A stretch of DNA of 64,000 bases from Prevotella sp. 10(H) (lineage in GTDB: Bacteria; Bacteroidota; Bacteroidia; Bacteroidales; Dysgonomonadaceae). The notes beneath the pieces were generated by a model. It saw only the letters and a list, made by a program, of their open reading frames with translations, was not told the DNA's origin and searched no databases. Location of the stretch: contig NZ_JOMI01000004.1 of assembly GCF_000711235.1 (NCBI RefSeq), forward strand, positions 310,001-374,000. Direction: 5' to 3'. A program made the translations under genes and the position numbers. Shown here in pieces: positions 1-8,302 of the stretch (its first letter is position 1; each line of letters starts with the position of its first letter).

Positions 1-234
1 CCGGTATTGTTCAAGAGTGACGATCTGTATCATTCGGGACTTGTGGACGAGATTCTTAAAATACAGACCTTCTATGAACAACAGTGGCTGGCACGCGGTT
101 TAAATATCAAATATATAAAATTTGAATGCTCCGAACGCGACAATTGGATTGAACCTGAAGTGGAAATAGAAAAGGATGACTATCGAAGTTTTGGACGTAG
201 CAATGTACTTAATCAATCAACTAAAAATGGCTAA
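1..234 (+). CDS. trmB: tRNA (guanine-N7-)-methyltransferase, C-terminal part
   Basis: This is the last 77 codons of an open frame that enters from the left edge, so the gene is partial. The stretch [20 protein letters not shown] followed by [18 protein letters not shown] matches what I know of the Bacteroidetes TrmB C-terminus, which methylates G46 of the tRNA variable loop using SAM. The SAM-binding core lies outside the window. The stop overlaps the start of the next gene by 8 bp, which indicates co-transcription and translational coupling with the Mrp ATPase. Confidence 0.8.
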   Translation, partial: PVLFKSDDLYHSGLVDEILKIQTFYEQQWLARGLNIKYIKFECSERDNWIEPEVEIEKDDYRSFGRSNVLNQSTKNG

Positions 235-1339
235 TATATATCCTAAACTAATTCTAGATGCACTACGCAATGTGCGTTATCCCGGAACGGGAAAAGATAT
301 TGTAGAAATGGGATTCGTATCCGACGACATACATATAAACGGTATGAAGGTTAGTTTCTCCATGCTTTTCGATAAGCCGAACGACCCGTTCATAAAGTCT
401 GTGGTGAAAGCCGCCGAAACGGCTATCCTTACATATGCCGACCCCAATATAGAAATAAAAGGAAACATAGAAGTAAGGACAAAGCAGGTCGAACAACCCC
501 AACCGGCTAAGCTGCTACCGCAGGTAAAAAACATCATTGCCGTATCTTCGGGTAAAGGCGGTGTGGGAAAAAGTACTGTTGCGGTCAATCTTGCTGTCGC
601 TTTAGCAAAAAAAGGATATAAAGTAGGATTACTGGATGCAGATATCTTCGGCCCGTCTCTCCCGAAAATGTTCGGAGAAGAAGAGGCCCGTCCGTATCTG
701 GAACCTGTCGACGGTAAAGAACTTATTATTCCGGTTGAAAAATACGGAGTAAAAATGCTGTCTATCGGTTTTTTCGTTAACAAAAATGATGCTGTCGTAT
801 GGCGCGGAGCCATGGCAGGCAACGCTCTTAAACAACTTATCGGAGATGCCAATTGGGGTGAACTCGATTATTTTCTGATCGATTTTCCACCAGGCACAAG
901 CGATATACATCTCACATTGGTGCAAACACTTGCAATAACAGGTGCCGTAGTGGTAAGTACACCGCAGCAAGTAGCATTAGCCGATGCACGTAAAGGTATA
1001 AATATGTTTGCCAACGACAAGGTAAATGTTCCTATTCTGGGCTTGATAGAAAATATGGCATGGTTTACTCCGGCCGAATTACCCGAAAATAAGTATTATA
1101 TTTTCGGAAAGGATGGGGCAAAGAATCTGGCAGAAGAAATGAACGTACCTTTGTTAGGGCAAATTCCGATAGTACAAAGTATTTGCGAAGGTGGAGACAA
1201 TGGAGTACCCGTTGCTCTGAATGAAAATACAATAACAGGCATGGCATTTGCGCATCTGGCCGATAACTTTATTGCTTCGGTCGATAAAAGGAATGCTGAA
1301 CTGGCACCGACACAAAAGGTCGATATACATACAAAATAA
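227..1339 (+). CDS. Mrp/NBP35-type Fe-S carrier P-loop ATPase (ApbC)
   Basis: A 370-residue protein. Residues 1-90 form a MIP18/DUF59-type domain, and about residues 108-350 form a ParA/MinD-like ATPase with the deviant Walker A motif [11 protein letters not shown] and the switch [11 protein letters not shown]. The family binds and transfers [4Fe-4S] clusters to target enzymes in the cytoplasm. An ATG at 176 is also in frame, but the start at 227 is preferred: [22 protein letters not shown] begins where relatives begin and it overlaps trmB by only 8 bp. A hairpin with a T-run follows the stop. Family assignment is firm; the clients are unknown. Confidence 0.9.
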   Translation: MANIYPKLILDALRNVRYPGTGKDIVEMGFVSDDIHINGMKVSFSMLFDKPNDPFIKSVVKAAETAILTYADPNIEIKGNIEVRTKQVEQPQPAKLLPQVKNIIAVSSGKGGVGKSTVAVNLAVALAKKGYKVGLLDADIFGPSLPKMFGEEEARPYLEPVDGKELIIPVEKYGVKMLSIGFFVNKNDAVVWRGAMAGNALKQLIGDANWGELDYFLIDFPPGTSDIHLTLVQTLAITGAVVVSTPQQVALADARKGINMFANDKVNVPILGLIENMAWFTPAELPENKYYIFGKDGAKNLAEEMNVPLLGQIPIVQSICEGGDNGVPVALNENTITGMAFAHLADNFIASVDKRNAELAPTQKVDIHTK

Positions 1340-1345
1340 AATTCA

Positions 1346-1382
1346 GGAGGATAATTTCAAGAGATATTATCCTCTTTTTATT
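1346..1382 (+). terminator. Rho-independent terminator after the mrp gene
   Basis: GAGGATAAT and ATTATCCTC form a 9-bp stem around a short loop and are followed by TTTTTATTT. It lies just after the stop at 1339 and before the folD promoter region. Confidence 0.75.
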
Positions 1383-1408
1383 TGATATAAATTATCCGAC
1401 ATATTTGT

Positions 1409-1416
1409 TATATTTG
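1409..1416 (+). promoter_or_regulatory. Bacteroidetes -7 element for folD
   Basis: TATATTTG fits the TAnnTTTG consensus of the Bacteroidetes primary sigma factor, 43 bp before the folD ATG. A TTTG lies at 1381-1384, but its 24-bp spacing is longer than usual, so the -33 element is uncertain. Confidence 0.4.
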
Positions 1417-1458
1417 TATCTGTAAAAACACTATTCTTATAGCACTAAATCATTATCT

Positions 1459-2340
1459 ATGCAACTGATCGACGGAAAGGCCATTTCGGCACAAATGAAA
1501 AAGGAAATAGCAGAAGAAGTAGCGAAAATTAAGGCCGAAGGAGGTAAAACACCGCATCTTGCAGCTGTTCTTGTAGGACATGACGGAGGCAGCGAGACAT
1601 ACGTTGCCAGCAAAGTGCGTACCTGTGAAGAAGTAGGCTTTAAATCGTCGCTTATACGTTTCGAGGATAATGTTAGTGAAGAAGAATTGCTTGCTTGTGT
1701 CGAAAAATTGAACAAGGATGCGGATGTAGACGGATTTATCGTACAGTTGCCGTTACCTAAACATATATCGGAACAAAAAGTAATCGAAGCAATCGATTAC
1801 CGTAAAGATGTAGACGGATTCCACCCCATTAATGTAGGGCGTATGTCCATTGGGCTGCCTTGCTTTGTTTCTGCGACTCCGGCCGGCATTCTGGAATTAC
1901 TGAAAAGGTATGATATACCGACTCAGGGAAAACATTGCGTCGTATTAGGACGAAGTAATATAGTGGGAAAACCCGTTGCAAACCTGATGATGCAAAAAGG
2001 ATATCCGGGCGATGCTACCGTAACCGTCTGCCATAGCCGCACACCTAATATAAAAGAAATATGCCTGAGTGCCGATATCATTATTGCAGCATTGGGCGTT
2101 CCGGAATTTCTAAAAGGTGATATGGTGAAAGAAGGTGTTGTGGTAATCGACGTAGGTACAACCCGTGTACCGTCTACTGAAACAAAATCGGGATTCAGGC
2201 TGAAAGGCGATGTAACATTTGATGAAGTAGCACCGAAAGCCTCTTATATAACTCCTGTTCCCGGAGGAGTAGGTCCAATGACTATAATCTCTTTGATGAG
2301 AAATACGTTGTTGGCCGGAAAGAAGGAAATATATAAATAA
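1459..2340 (+). CDS. folD: Methylenetetrahydrofolate dehydrogenase/cyclohydrolase FolD
   Basis: A bifunctional cytoplasmic enzyme that interconverts 5,10-methylene-THF and 10-formyl-THF with NADP. At 293 residues it is the usual length. The catalytic [13 protein letters not shown] segment (Tyr and Lys near residues 50-54), the VQLPLPKHI motif, the Rossmann segment [11 protein letters not shown] and the terminal [10 protein letters not shown] motif are all present. The gene is monocistronic between two terminators and has its own likely promoter. The assignment is secure. Confidence 0.96.
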   Translation: MQLIDGKAISAQMKKEIAEEVAKIKAEGGKTPHLAAVLVGHDGGSETYVASKVRTCEEVGFKSSLIRFEDNVSEEELLACVEKLNKDADVDGFIVQLPLPKHISEQKVIEAIDYRKDVDGFHPINVGRMSIGLPCFVSATPAGILELLKRYDIPTQGKHCVVLGRSNIVGKPVANLMMQKGYPGDATVTVCHSRTPNIKEICLSADIIIAALGVPEFLKGDMVKEGVVVIDVGTTRVPSTETKSGFRLKGDVTFDEVAPKASYITPVPGGVGPMTIISLMRNTLLAGKKEIYK

Positions 2341-2359
2341 GAACGTCTTTTTTAAAAAT

Positions 2360-2390
2360 AAAAGCTTGTAAATAAGATTTACAAGCTTTT
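2360..2390. terminator. Bidirectional terminator between folD and the glycosidase gene
   Basis: AAAAGCTTGTAAAT and ATTTACAAGCTTTT make a perfect 14-bp stem (2360-2373 and 2377-2390) with a 3-nt loop. The A/T flanks on both sides suit a terminator serving two convergent genes. Confidence 0.85.
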
Positions 2391-2396
2391 GCTTTT

Positions 2397-3689
2397 TCAT
2401 TCAATATTTATTTTCTCATCAAACATCCTGATAGCTTTCCATAATACTCCGGCAGAGCCTCGGAAACTTCCGCAATTAGGTTTTCCATCCGGTGTCCACC
2501 ATTCATAGAAATTATTATGTGCGATAGTCCTGTCCAGTATAGGAGAAATAGCTTCGTATGCCTCTGCGTAAAATCCATTGGCAATTAACTGTTGAACCGT
2601 CCTACCCCCATACCATGTCCAGTCTCCTCCATTCTGGTAACTATTTGGCGTCATACCCTTATTCTTAAAGAATCCTTCGGGATAAGTCGGATACATTGTC
2701 AGGCCGATACTTTGAGCCTTGGCAGCCTTAACATTTTCTTTCATCTTATTATATGCGGCGAGAATTTCGCTTTCTGTCAGCAATCCGGCTTCAATAGCAA
2801 TGGTTGTTCCCCCATGATAATAGATGGCATTTTCGTCAAAATCGGACGGGAACGGAGAACCGTCAAGATAGAGATGAGGTATAAATTTTTGCTTATCCGC
2901 ATCCCACAGATATTTTCTTGCATTCTCGGCAATTTGATTGCTTGTCTTATCCCATGATGCTTTATCTGCATTATCAACTACATCAAGATAATCTTTGATA
3001 GCAATAATAAACATGGCGTTATCATAAATATCTATACACAGGTGGGAAGTACTGTCTATATTTACACCCCATTCGTGCTCCGGTTGTACATCACCCCAAT
3101 CGGCAGTGGTAGCTCCCCATAACAAACCATATTTCTCATTATATCTTTCTGTTGTCAAAAACTTTAACGCATCTTCCATCCGTTGTTCAACGGTGCGTTC
3201 GCCGATAGTTTCCCGAAGAATCGATTTATCTCCCGTTGCCCGGATATATTTTGCTATAGACTGAATAAGGGATGATTCCTGATCTGTTTCAACAGTATTC
3301 TTATGAGCTGCAAATTCCGGTGAAAGGTCGCTGTAATAGAAATTATAAGAGATTGGCGAATCGCCTTTTTTTACGTACCCGTCAACAATATTACCATCCT
3401 TGCCCTGAAACTTGAAGAAAGTAATCAGGGATTCCCGAATCTTACTTACATCACCAACTTCACATGCAAGTTCTATAAAAGTATTCAGGTCGCGAATCCA
3501 TATCTCGTTATAGCTATCCCCGGCATTCAGGCCTTCTTTTAATAAGGCTTCAGCCATATTACTGACTTTCTCTATTCTTTCATCATTTTGAATCTGTTGG
3601 GCCAGTTCGGGGCTTATCTTTTTCCCTGAAGTATCTTTACAACTAAATGCGAATAAGATACAAGCGATAATTAAAATGTGCTTTTTCAT
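2397..3689 (-). CDS. Six-hairpin glycosidase-like lipoprotein
   Basis: A 430-residue protein with a lipoprotein signal (MKKHILIIACILFAFSC, lipobox Cys17), so probably anchored in the envelope. The mature part is helical and Trp/Asp-rich with blocks typical of (alpha/alpha)6 glycosidases: EIWIRDLNTFIELACEVGD near residue 62, KYGLLWGATTADWGD near 185 and NGGDWTWYGGRTVQQL near 350. I cannot place it in a specific GH family. It is the last gene of a unit with an MFS permease, a GH92 mannosidase and a ROK-phosphomannose isomerase, so a mannose-containing glycoside is the likely substrate (inference). The MFS gene ends 35 bp upstream. Confidence 0.6.
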   Translation of the reverse strand: MKKHILIIACILFAFSCKDTSGKKISPELAQQIQNDERIEKVSNMAEALLKEGLNAGDSYNEIWIRDLNTFIELACEVGDVSKIRESLITFFKFQGKDGNIVDGYVKKGDSPISYNFYYSDLSPEFAAHKNTVETDQESSLIQSIAKYIRATGDKSILRETIGERTVEQRMEDALKFLTTERYNEKYGLLWGATTADWGDVQPEHEWGVNIDSTSHLCIDIYDNAMFIIAIKDYLDVVDNADKASWDKTSNQIAENARKYLWDADKQKFIPHLYLDGSPFPSDFDENAIYYHGGTTIAIEAGLLTESEILAAYNKMKENVKAAKAQSIGLTMYPTYPEGFFKNKGMTPNSYQNGGDWTWYGGRTVQQLIANGFYAEAYEAISPILDRTIAHNNFYEWWTPDGKPNCGSFRGSAGVLWKAIRMFDEKINIE

Positions 3690-3724
3690 ATTATATGTTT
3701 TACCTGATAATAGTTTCTCAACTT

Positions 3725-4894
3725 CTAATCCCCACCCTTATCTGTCTTGATAAAGAAAGAGCAGAATAAAAGATAAACAACGCATATTCCTATAACAAAT
3801 AAGGAACCGGTCTGGCTACCAAAACCATCTGCACTAATACCCATTAATGGCGGAATTACAGCACCTCCGGCTACACCCGTAATCATAAGGCCGGAAATTT
3901 CATTTGCTTTCTGAGGATAAAGCTGCAATGCCATTCCATAAATAACGGCGAAGATGCTGGATGCGGCAAATGCAATTATACATACCATAGTGAGGATTAA
4001 TGGCTGGGTAGTAACGATAAACAAACCTAATAAGCCCAATAATACAACCAACATGTTGACTCTAAAATAAGACTTGCCCGCTACCTTAGCCAGTAAAAAT
4101 GCCCCTACTAATGTACCTAGTGTACGTGCTGCAAAATACCAGCTTGTTCCATAACCTGCCGCTTCTTTTTCCAGCCCGGCACGTTCCATCAATAACTTAG
4201 GAGTTACTGTATTCATACCTACATCTAATCCCACAATGCAGAGAATACCCAGAAACAGTAAGAGTATCTTACTGTCACCGAGCAGACTGAATATCCGGGT
4301 AAAGGATAAAGATCTTTCTTCTTTTGTATCCTCCTTTATATTCGTAAAGTATAACCACAATGACGAAATAAGTGTTATTACGGCATATATCGGAAACATC
4401 TTCTCCCAGCCTCCCAGATAAGACGAACAGAATCCGGCTACAATCGGCCCCAGAAAAGAAGATATAGCTTTGATAAACTGTCCGGCTGTGAGGCTGCTTG
4501 TTAACTTATCCCCTTTTACTACATTTGTGAGCAAAGGATTCAATGAAACTTGCAGTATCGTGTTCCCTATCCCCAACAAAGCAAATGCGATATAGCACGT
4601 TATTTCATCGAATACGAAGAACGGAATAAGCATTCCAAGGAATGTAAATGCCATACTAAGCATTACAGTATTCTTTCGCCCGATCTTATTGGTAAGCATG
4701 GCCGACGGAACAGATAGTACAAGGAACCAAAAGAATACCATCGATGGTAAGAATCCCGCTTCTGTTTCTGTCCATCCGAACATATCTTTTGCATAAGTAA
4801 CGGATATGCCGACAAGGTCGCAAAAGCCCATAATGAAGAATCCGAACAGGACGGGAAATACTTTAGTTAACGAAGTTGTATTTGAAGATTTCAT
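3725..4894 (-). CDS. MFS sugar permease, FucP/NagP-like
   Basis: A 389-residue inner-membrane protein with about 12 hydrophobic segments. The first loop carries TNKIGRKN, the usual MFS GxxxR/K motif between TM2 and TM3. The length and the opening (FFIMGFCDLVGISVTYAKD) resemble the fucose/glucose/GlcNAc:H+ symporters of Bacteroidetes. It lies 20 bp after the GH92 gene on the same strand, so it probably imports the monosaccharide released in the periplasm, most likely mannose (inference from neighbours). Substrate cannot be read from the sequence. Confidence 0.8.
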   Translation of the reverse strand: MKSSNTTSLTKVFPVLFGFFIMGFCDLVGISVTYAKDMFGWTETEAGFLPSMVFFWFLVLSVPSAMLTNKIGRKNTVMLSMAFTFLGMLIPFFVFDEITCYIAFALLGIGNTILQVSLNPLLTNVVKGDKLTSSLTAGQFIKAISSFLGPIVAGFCSSYLGGWEKMFPIYAVITLISSLWLYFTNIKEDTKEERSLSFTRIFSLLGDSKILLLFLGILCIVGLDVGMNTVTPKLLMERAGLEKEAAGYGTSWYFAARTLGTLVGAFLLAKVAGKSYFRVNMLVVLLGLLGLFIVTTQPLILTMVCIIAFAASSIFAVIYGMALQLYPQKANEISGLMITGVAGGAVIPPLMGISADGFGSQTGSLFVIGICVVYLLFCSFFIKTDKGGD

Positions 4895-4914
4895 ATATGA
4901 TTATTCTTATATGT

Positions 4915-7900
4915 TTATTTTATTCCCCAATTTTTATTTGGTTCAGGTCCCATTTCCAGTTCAAGAGTACCGCCTTTCAACAGTTCTTTTGCAGGAAAAC
5001 TGAATGAATCGAGAGGAGTGCCGTTGAGTTTTGCCGACTGCACATATTTATTGACACGTGAAGCACCTTTTGCAACAATTTCAAACTGCTTACCTCGTCC
5101 GAATTTCTCTCCGAGATTGATGACAGTCCTTTCGAATAACGGGCTGCCTATTTCATATACAGGTTCTACGCTGCATCCGCCATCCGTCTGGAATAAGCCC
5201 AATGCAGTCATTACAAACCATGCACTCATCTGCCCCTGATCTTCATCACCTAAATAAGCATTCGCCATTTCGTGCCCATAATAGCGGTCGAGGATAGAAC
5301 GGCTCCATTTCTGAGTTTGCCATGGCTGACCCACCCAGTTGAACAGGAATGCAAAATGCATCGATTGCTGGTTACCCTGCACCACCGGATAATCCCAATA
5401 CTGGTCGCCCGGAGCATTATAACGCAAAGGCTCACTAGCTTCAAATCCCCATGTCAGACGCTCGATAAATTGTTTTTTTCCTATTACTTCGGCCAATGCC
5501 GGAACATCCTGAGGAACAAAGAATGTCAATTGCCATGCATTACCTTCCACATAGTGATGATTGGCACCGGATTTGAACGGATCGAAATCTTTTTCCCATT
5601 CACCGTTGCTGTTACGCATACGGGCATAACCTGTTTCCGTATCTATTACATTGCACCACCAGTAACCTCTATCTATAAATGTCTCATAGTCTTTTTCTTT
5701 ACCCATCGCCTTAGCCAATTGCGAAACAGTCCAGTCATCGAACGAATACTCCAATGAGTTGGAAAAACGTCCTTTATCGGCAGGAACATATTTATGTTTC
5801 ATATAAACAGCCAGATCTCGATTCCCTGCTAAGCCGTCTCCTACATGTTGAGGCAAGGTAGTCTGCATTTTCTTGATTGCAGCAAACATTTTCTCTGCAT
5901 CGTAATTTCTGATTCCCATCTGGTATGCACTCACAAGCAACGGTATTTCGTGCTCGGCAACCATTACCGGAATATATTCCATTCCGGCAGGCCCTTTTGC
6001 CAGCCAACCATTAGCATCGTACATACCTAGTTGTGATTTCACCCAACGCGACGACCATTCAGGAGTGGCAAGATTCCAAAGCTGATTGAGATTCCAGAAT
6101 GTGTTCCAGAATGCATCGCAACCTAATGCTACGGCATCGGGGTCTTCAAACTTACGGATCTTTTCGGTAGCGTCTACCCATCGTCCGTCTACATCACTAA
6201 ATGTATTACGGCAGTATGAACGATACATATTCGTATAAAAGCGTTTCTTCTCACGCTGGTCGTTAGTCTGTATATCGATGCGGGAGAGAATATCGTTCCA
6301 TGCCTGACGATGACTGTCACGCACCGAATCGAAATTCCAGTTGAACGGCTTGGTTATTTCTTCTTCGAGATTTCTCCTTGCCCCGTCCAGATCGACATAT
6401 GAAATTCCGCTACGTACTTGCACAACAGGATTCTGTCGGGTATCAAATTCTGCATAACAACCCATTTTTTCAGGATTCTTCGCAGCTATAACTTCTTTAT
6501 CCGATAATTCTTCGTTTGTCCATCCTCCGAAACGGGATATATCCTGGTCGAATTCGATAACAAAATATATAGTGTAATCCTGGTCTGCATCTCTTGACCA
6601 GACATGCTTTGATTGTTGTACACTATATCCCTCAATCCTGCGATTGTTTACTTTAGTTATTTTCGCATCCAATATGTTAAATCCATATTCCGCAGGAATC
6701 TTTAAATCTATCATTACCCGCGAATCTTCAGCCTGTGGATAAGTATAGCGCTGGAATCCGCATCGGGTAGTAGCCGTCAGCTCCGCTTTGATATTATAAT
6801 CAATAAGGTCAACCTTATAATAACCGACTCCTGCTTCTTCGCTCGATTTGTCGAATGATGAACGATACGAATCATTATCTTTTTCAAATACAGACTGGTC
6901 ACCTATTTTGGTTTTCAAAACGCCGTTTGTAGGCATTATACCCAAGCCAGCCATTGTCCACTCGTGTATATGGCTGAATGTACCGATACTTTCAAAGCTA
7001 GGCTCATACCCTGCCTGCCATCCCGGATTCTGATTATCTGGACTCAGTTTTACCATACTGAAAGGCATCCACGGTCCGGGGGCAATCATCCAGCGTGAGT
7101 GTGCCGCTCCCATACGTGTATCTATATAGTCGGCAACAGTTATTTCTTTTTGAGGGGTGCGGGTAACTGTACCTTTTTCTACTGTTTCGCCATCTATGAA
7201 TACAGCATATTTACTTTCATGATGCGCACTTACAGCAGGCATAGGGGCTTCCAATACATATCTCCCTTGCTCCAAGACTTGTTCCAATATATTATTCCCA
7301 TCGACTTTTACTTCCACTTTCGGATTACCGGATAAGTATTCCAAATCTACAAGTAAAGGTTGGGATGATGCGGAAGTCTGATAATCGGCAACGGATACCC
7401 TACGCAGATATGCCGACCCGATTTCATCATCCAAATCCGCATTTCCCGGACCTTCGAGCCTTATATCATCGAATACAAGCCATGAACCTTCCAGATTAGT
7501 CAGATTTATTTCATTACCGCCTTTTCTTATCAGCCCGGAATCTAATGGGATTTCAATTGTATGCTTCAGACTTTTCTCATAGTTGCCTGCCAGCGACTCA
7601 TCTCCTCCTCCATTCGGTAAAATGTATTTCCACGATTTACCGTTAACGGTAGCCTTAAAATATGGCGGTCGTTCTTTATTTGTATCCAAAATATCGATTA
7701 TCAGTTTCCAATCGCCATGCTCAGGTACTGATTTCATTCTGAAAAGTATATTCAATACATGCGTGCGTATGCCTGCCGTGTGGCTGGTACCACCCCACCC
7801 GTCGGCAGGACCGGGCAGAACATATGGAAAATCTTCTTTCGGATTCGATTTTCCGACCAAAAAGAAACGGTCTTCCCACCCGAAGTCATGATTCAGGAAT

Positions 7901-8052
7901 TCTTTATAATCTCCGGGAGCCAAAGCCAGTTCAGCAGCGCTATTATCTTTAACGACTATTTGCCAGACTATTTTCGGCTCGTTATTCTGTCTGCAACTTT
8001 GTAATACAGCCAAAAGGCTGATAAGCATACTTAGTTTAAAAAGGTTTTTCAT
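4915..8052 (-). CDS. GH92 alpha-mannosidase lipoprotein with N-terminal CBM-like module
   Basis: A 1045-residue protein with a lipoprotein signal (LLAVLQSC, Cys20). Residues ~25-215 form a beta-rich module with PYFKATVNGKSW and WLVFDDIRLEGP, resembling the C-terminal carbohydrate-binding domain of family 4 rhamnogalacturonan lyases. GH92 proper follows: IDTRMGAAHSRWMIAPGPWMP near 305, GTFSHIHEWTMAGLGIMP near 358 and the catalytic-region motif DEDQGQMSAWFVMTALG near 934. GH92 enzymes are Ca-dependent inverting alpha-mannosidases. The usual GNEP block reads GNQQSMHFAFLFNW near 890, which could alter the linkage preference. It heads a unit with the MFS and six-hairpin genes. Family is secure; specificity is not. 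Confidence 0.9.
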   Translation of the reverse strand: MKNLFKLSMLISLLAVLQSCRQNNEPKIVWQIVVKDNSAAELALAPGDYKEFLNHDFGWEDRFFLVGKSNPKEDFPYVLPGPADGWGGTSHTAGIRTHVLNILFRMKSVPEHGDWKLIIDILDTNKERPPYFKATVNGKSWKYILPNGGGDESLAGNYEKSLKHTIEIPLDSGLIRKGGNEINLTNLEGSWLVFDDIRLEGPGNADLDDEIGSAYLRRVSVADYQTSASSQPLLVDLEYLSGNPKVEVKVDGNNILEQVLEQGRYVLEAPMPAVSAHHESKYAVFIDGETVEKGTVTRTPQKEITVADYIDTRMGAAHSRWMIAPGPWMPFSMVKLSPDNQNPGWQAGYEPSFESIGTFSHIHEWTMAGLGIMPTNGVLKTKIGDQSVFEKDNDSYRSSFDKSSEEAGVGYYKVDLIDYNIKAELTATTRCGFQRYTYPQAEDSRVMIDLKIPAEYGFNILDAKITKVNNRRIEGYSVQQSKHVWSRDADQDYTIYFVIEFDQDISRFGGWTNEELSDKEVIAAKNPEKMGCYAEFDTRQNPVVQVRSGISYVDLDGARRNLEEEITKPFNWNFDSVRDSHRQAWNDILSRIDIQTNDQREKKRFYTNMYRSYCRNTFSDVDGRWVDATEKIRKFEDPDAVALGCDAFWNTFWNLNQLWNLATPEWSSRWVKSQLGMYDANGWLAKGPAGMEYIPVMVAEHEIPLLVSAYQMGIRNYDAEKMFAAIKKMQTTLPQHVGDGLAGNRDLAVYMKHKYVPADKGRFSNSLEYSFDDWTVSQLAKAMGKEKDYETFIDRGYWWCNVIDTETGYARMRNSNGEWEKDFDPFKSGANHHYVEGNAWQLTFFVPQDVPALAEVIGKKQFIERLTWGFEASEPLRYNAPGDQYWDYPVVQGNQQSMHFAFLFNWVGQPWQTQKWSRSILDRYYGHEMANAYLGDEDQGQMSAWFVMTALGLFQTDGGCSVEPVYEIGSPLFERTVINLGEKFGRGKQFEIVAKGASRVNKYVQSAKLNGTPLDSFSFPAKELLKGGTLELEMGPEPNKNWGIK

Positions 8053-8302
8053 CTTATAGTTTTAATTTGATGAATTTATTTTTATAATCCTTCCGCTATT
8101 ATTTATTTAATGGCATTTATAATGGAAAAGGTAACCGGATTTATCAATAATTATCAGTACAGATTTATCATCGTTTATTTAACGTATAATCAAAAATACA
8201 TAATCTTTTTCTCTTTATATAACTATTAGGTATAACCGGGCTAGGAAGCTAAATTAAATTTGTCAGTTTTAGTGATCTGGTAGCAAATAATCTGTTTTTT
8301 AA
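8053..8302. other. AT-rich intergenic region upstream of the GH92 gene
   Basis: 250 bp without an open frame. CAAAAATA at 8191-8198 is a minus-strand TAnnTTTG match and may be the -7 element of the GH92 unit, although no clear -33 element is at the expected distance. GGTATAACC at 8229-8237 resembles, with one mismatch, the GTATATAC half-palindrome of the GntR site near 11019. Confidence 0.3.

Noticed and set aside
277-852. 191-codon frame opposite the mrp gene
   Set aside because: It is a codon-shadow of the conserved ATPase on the other strand.
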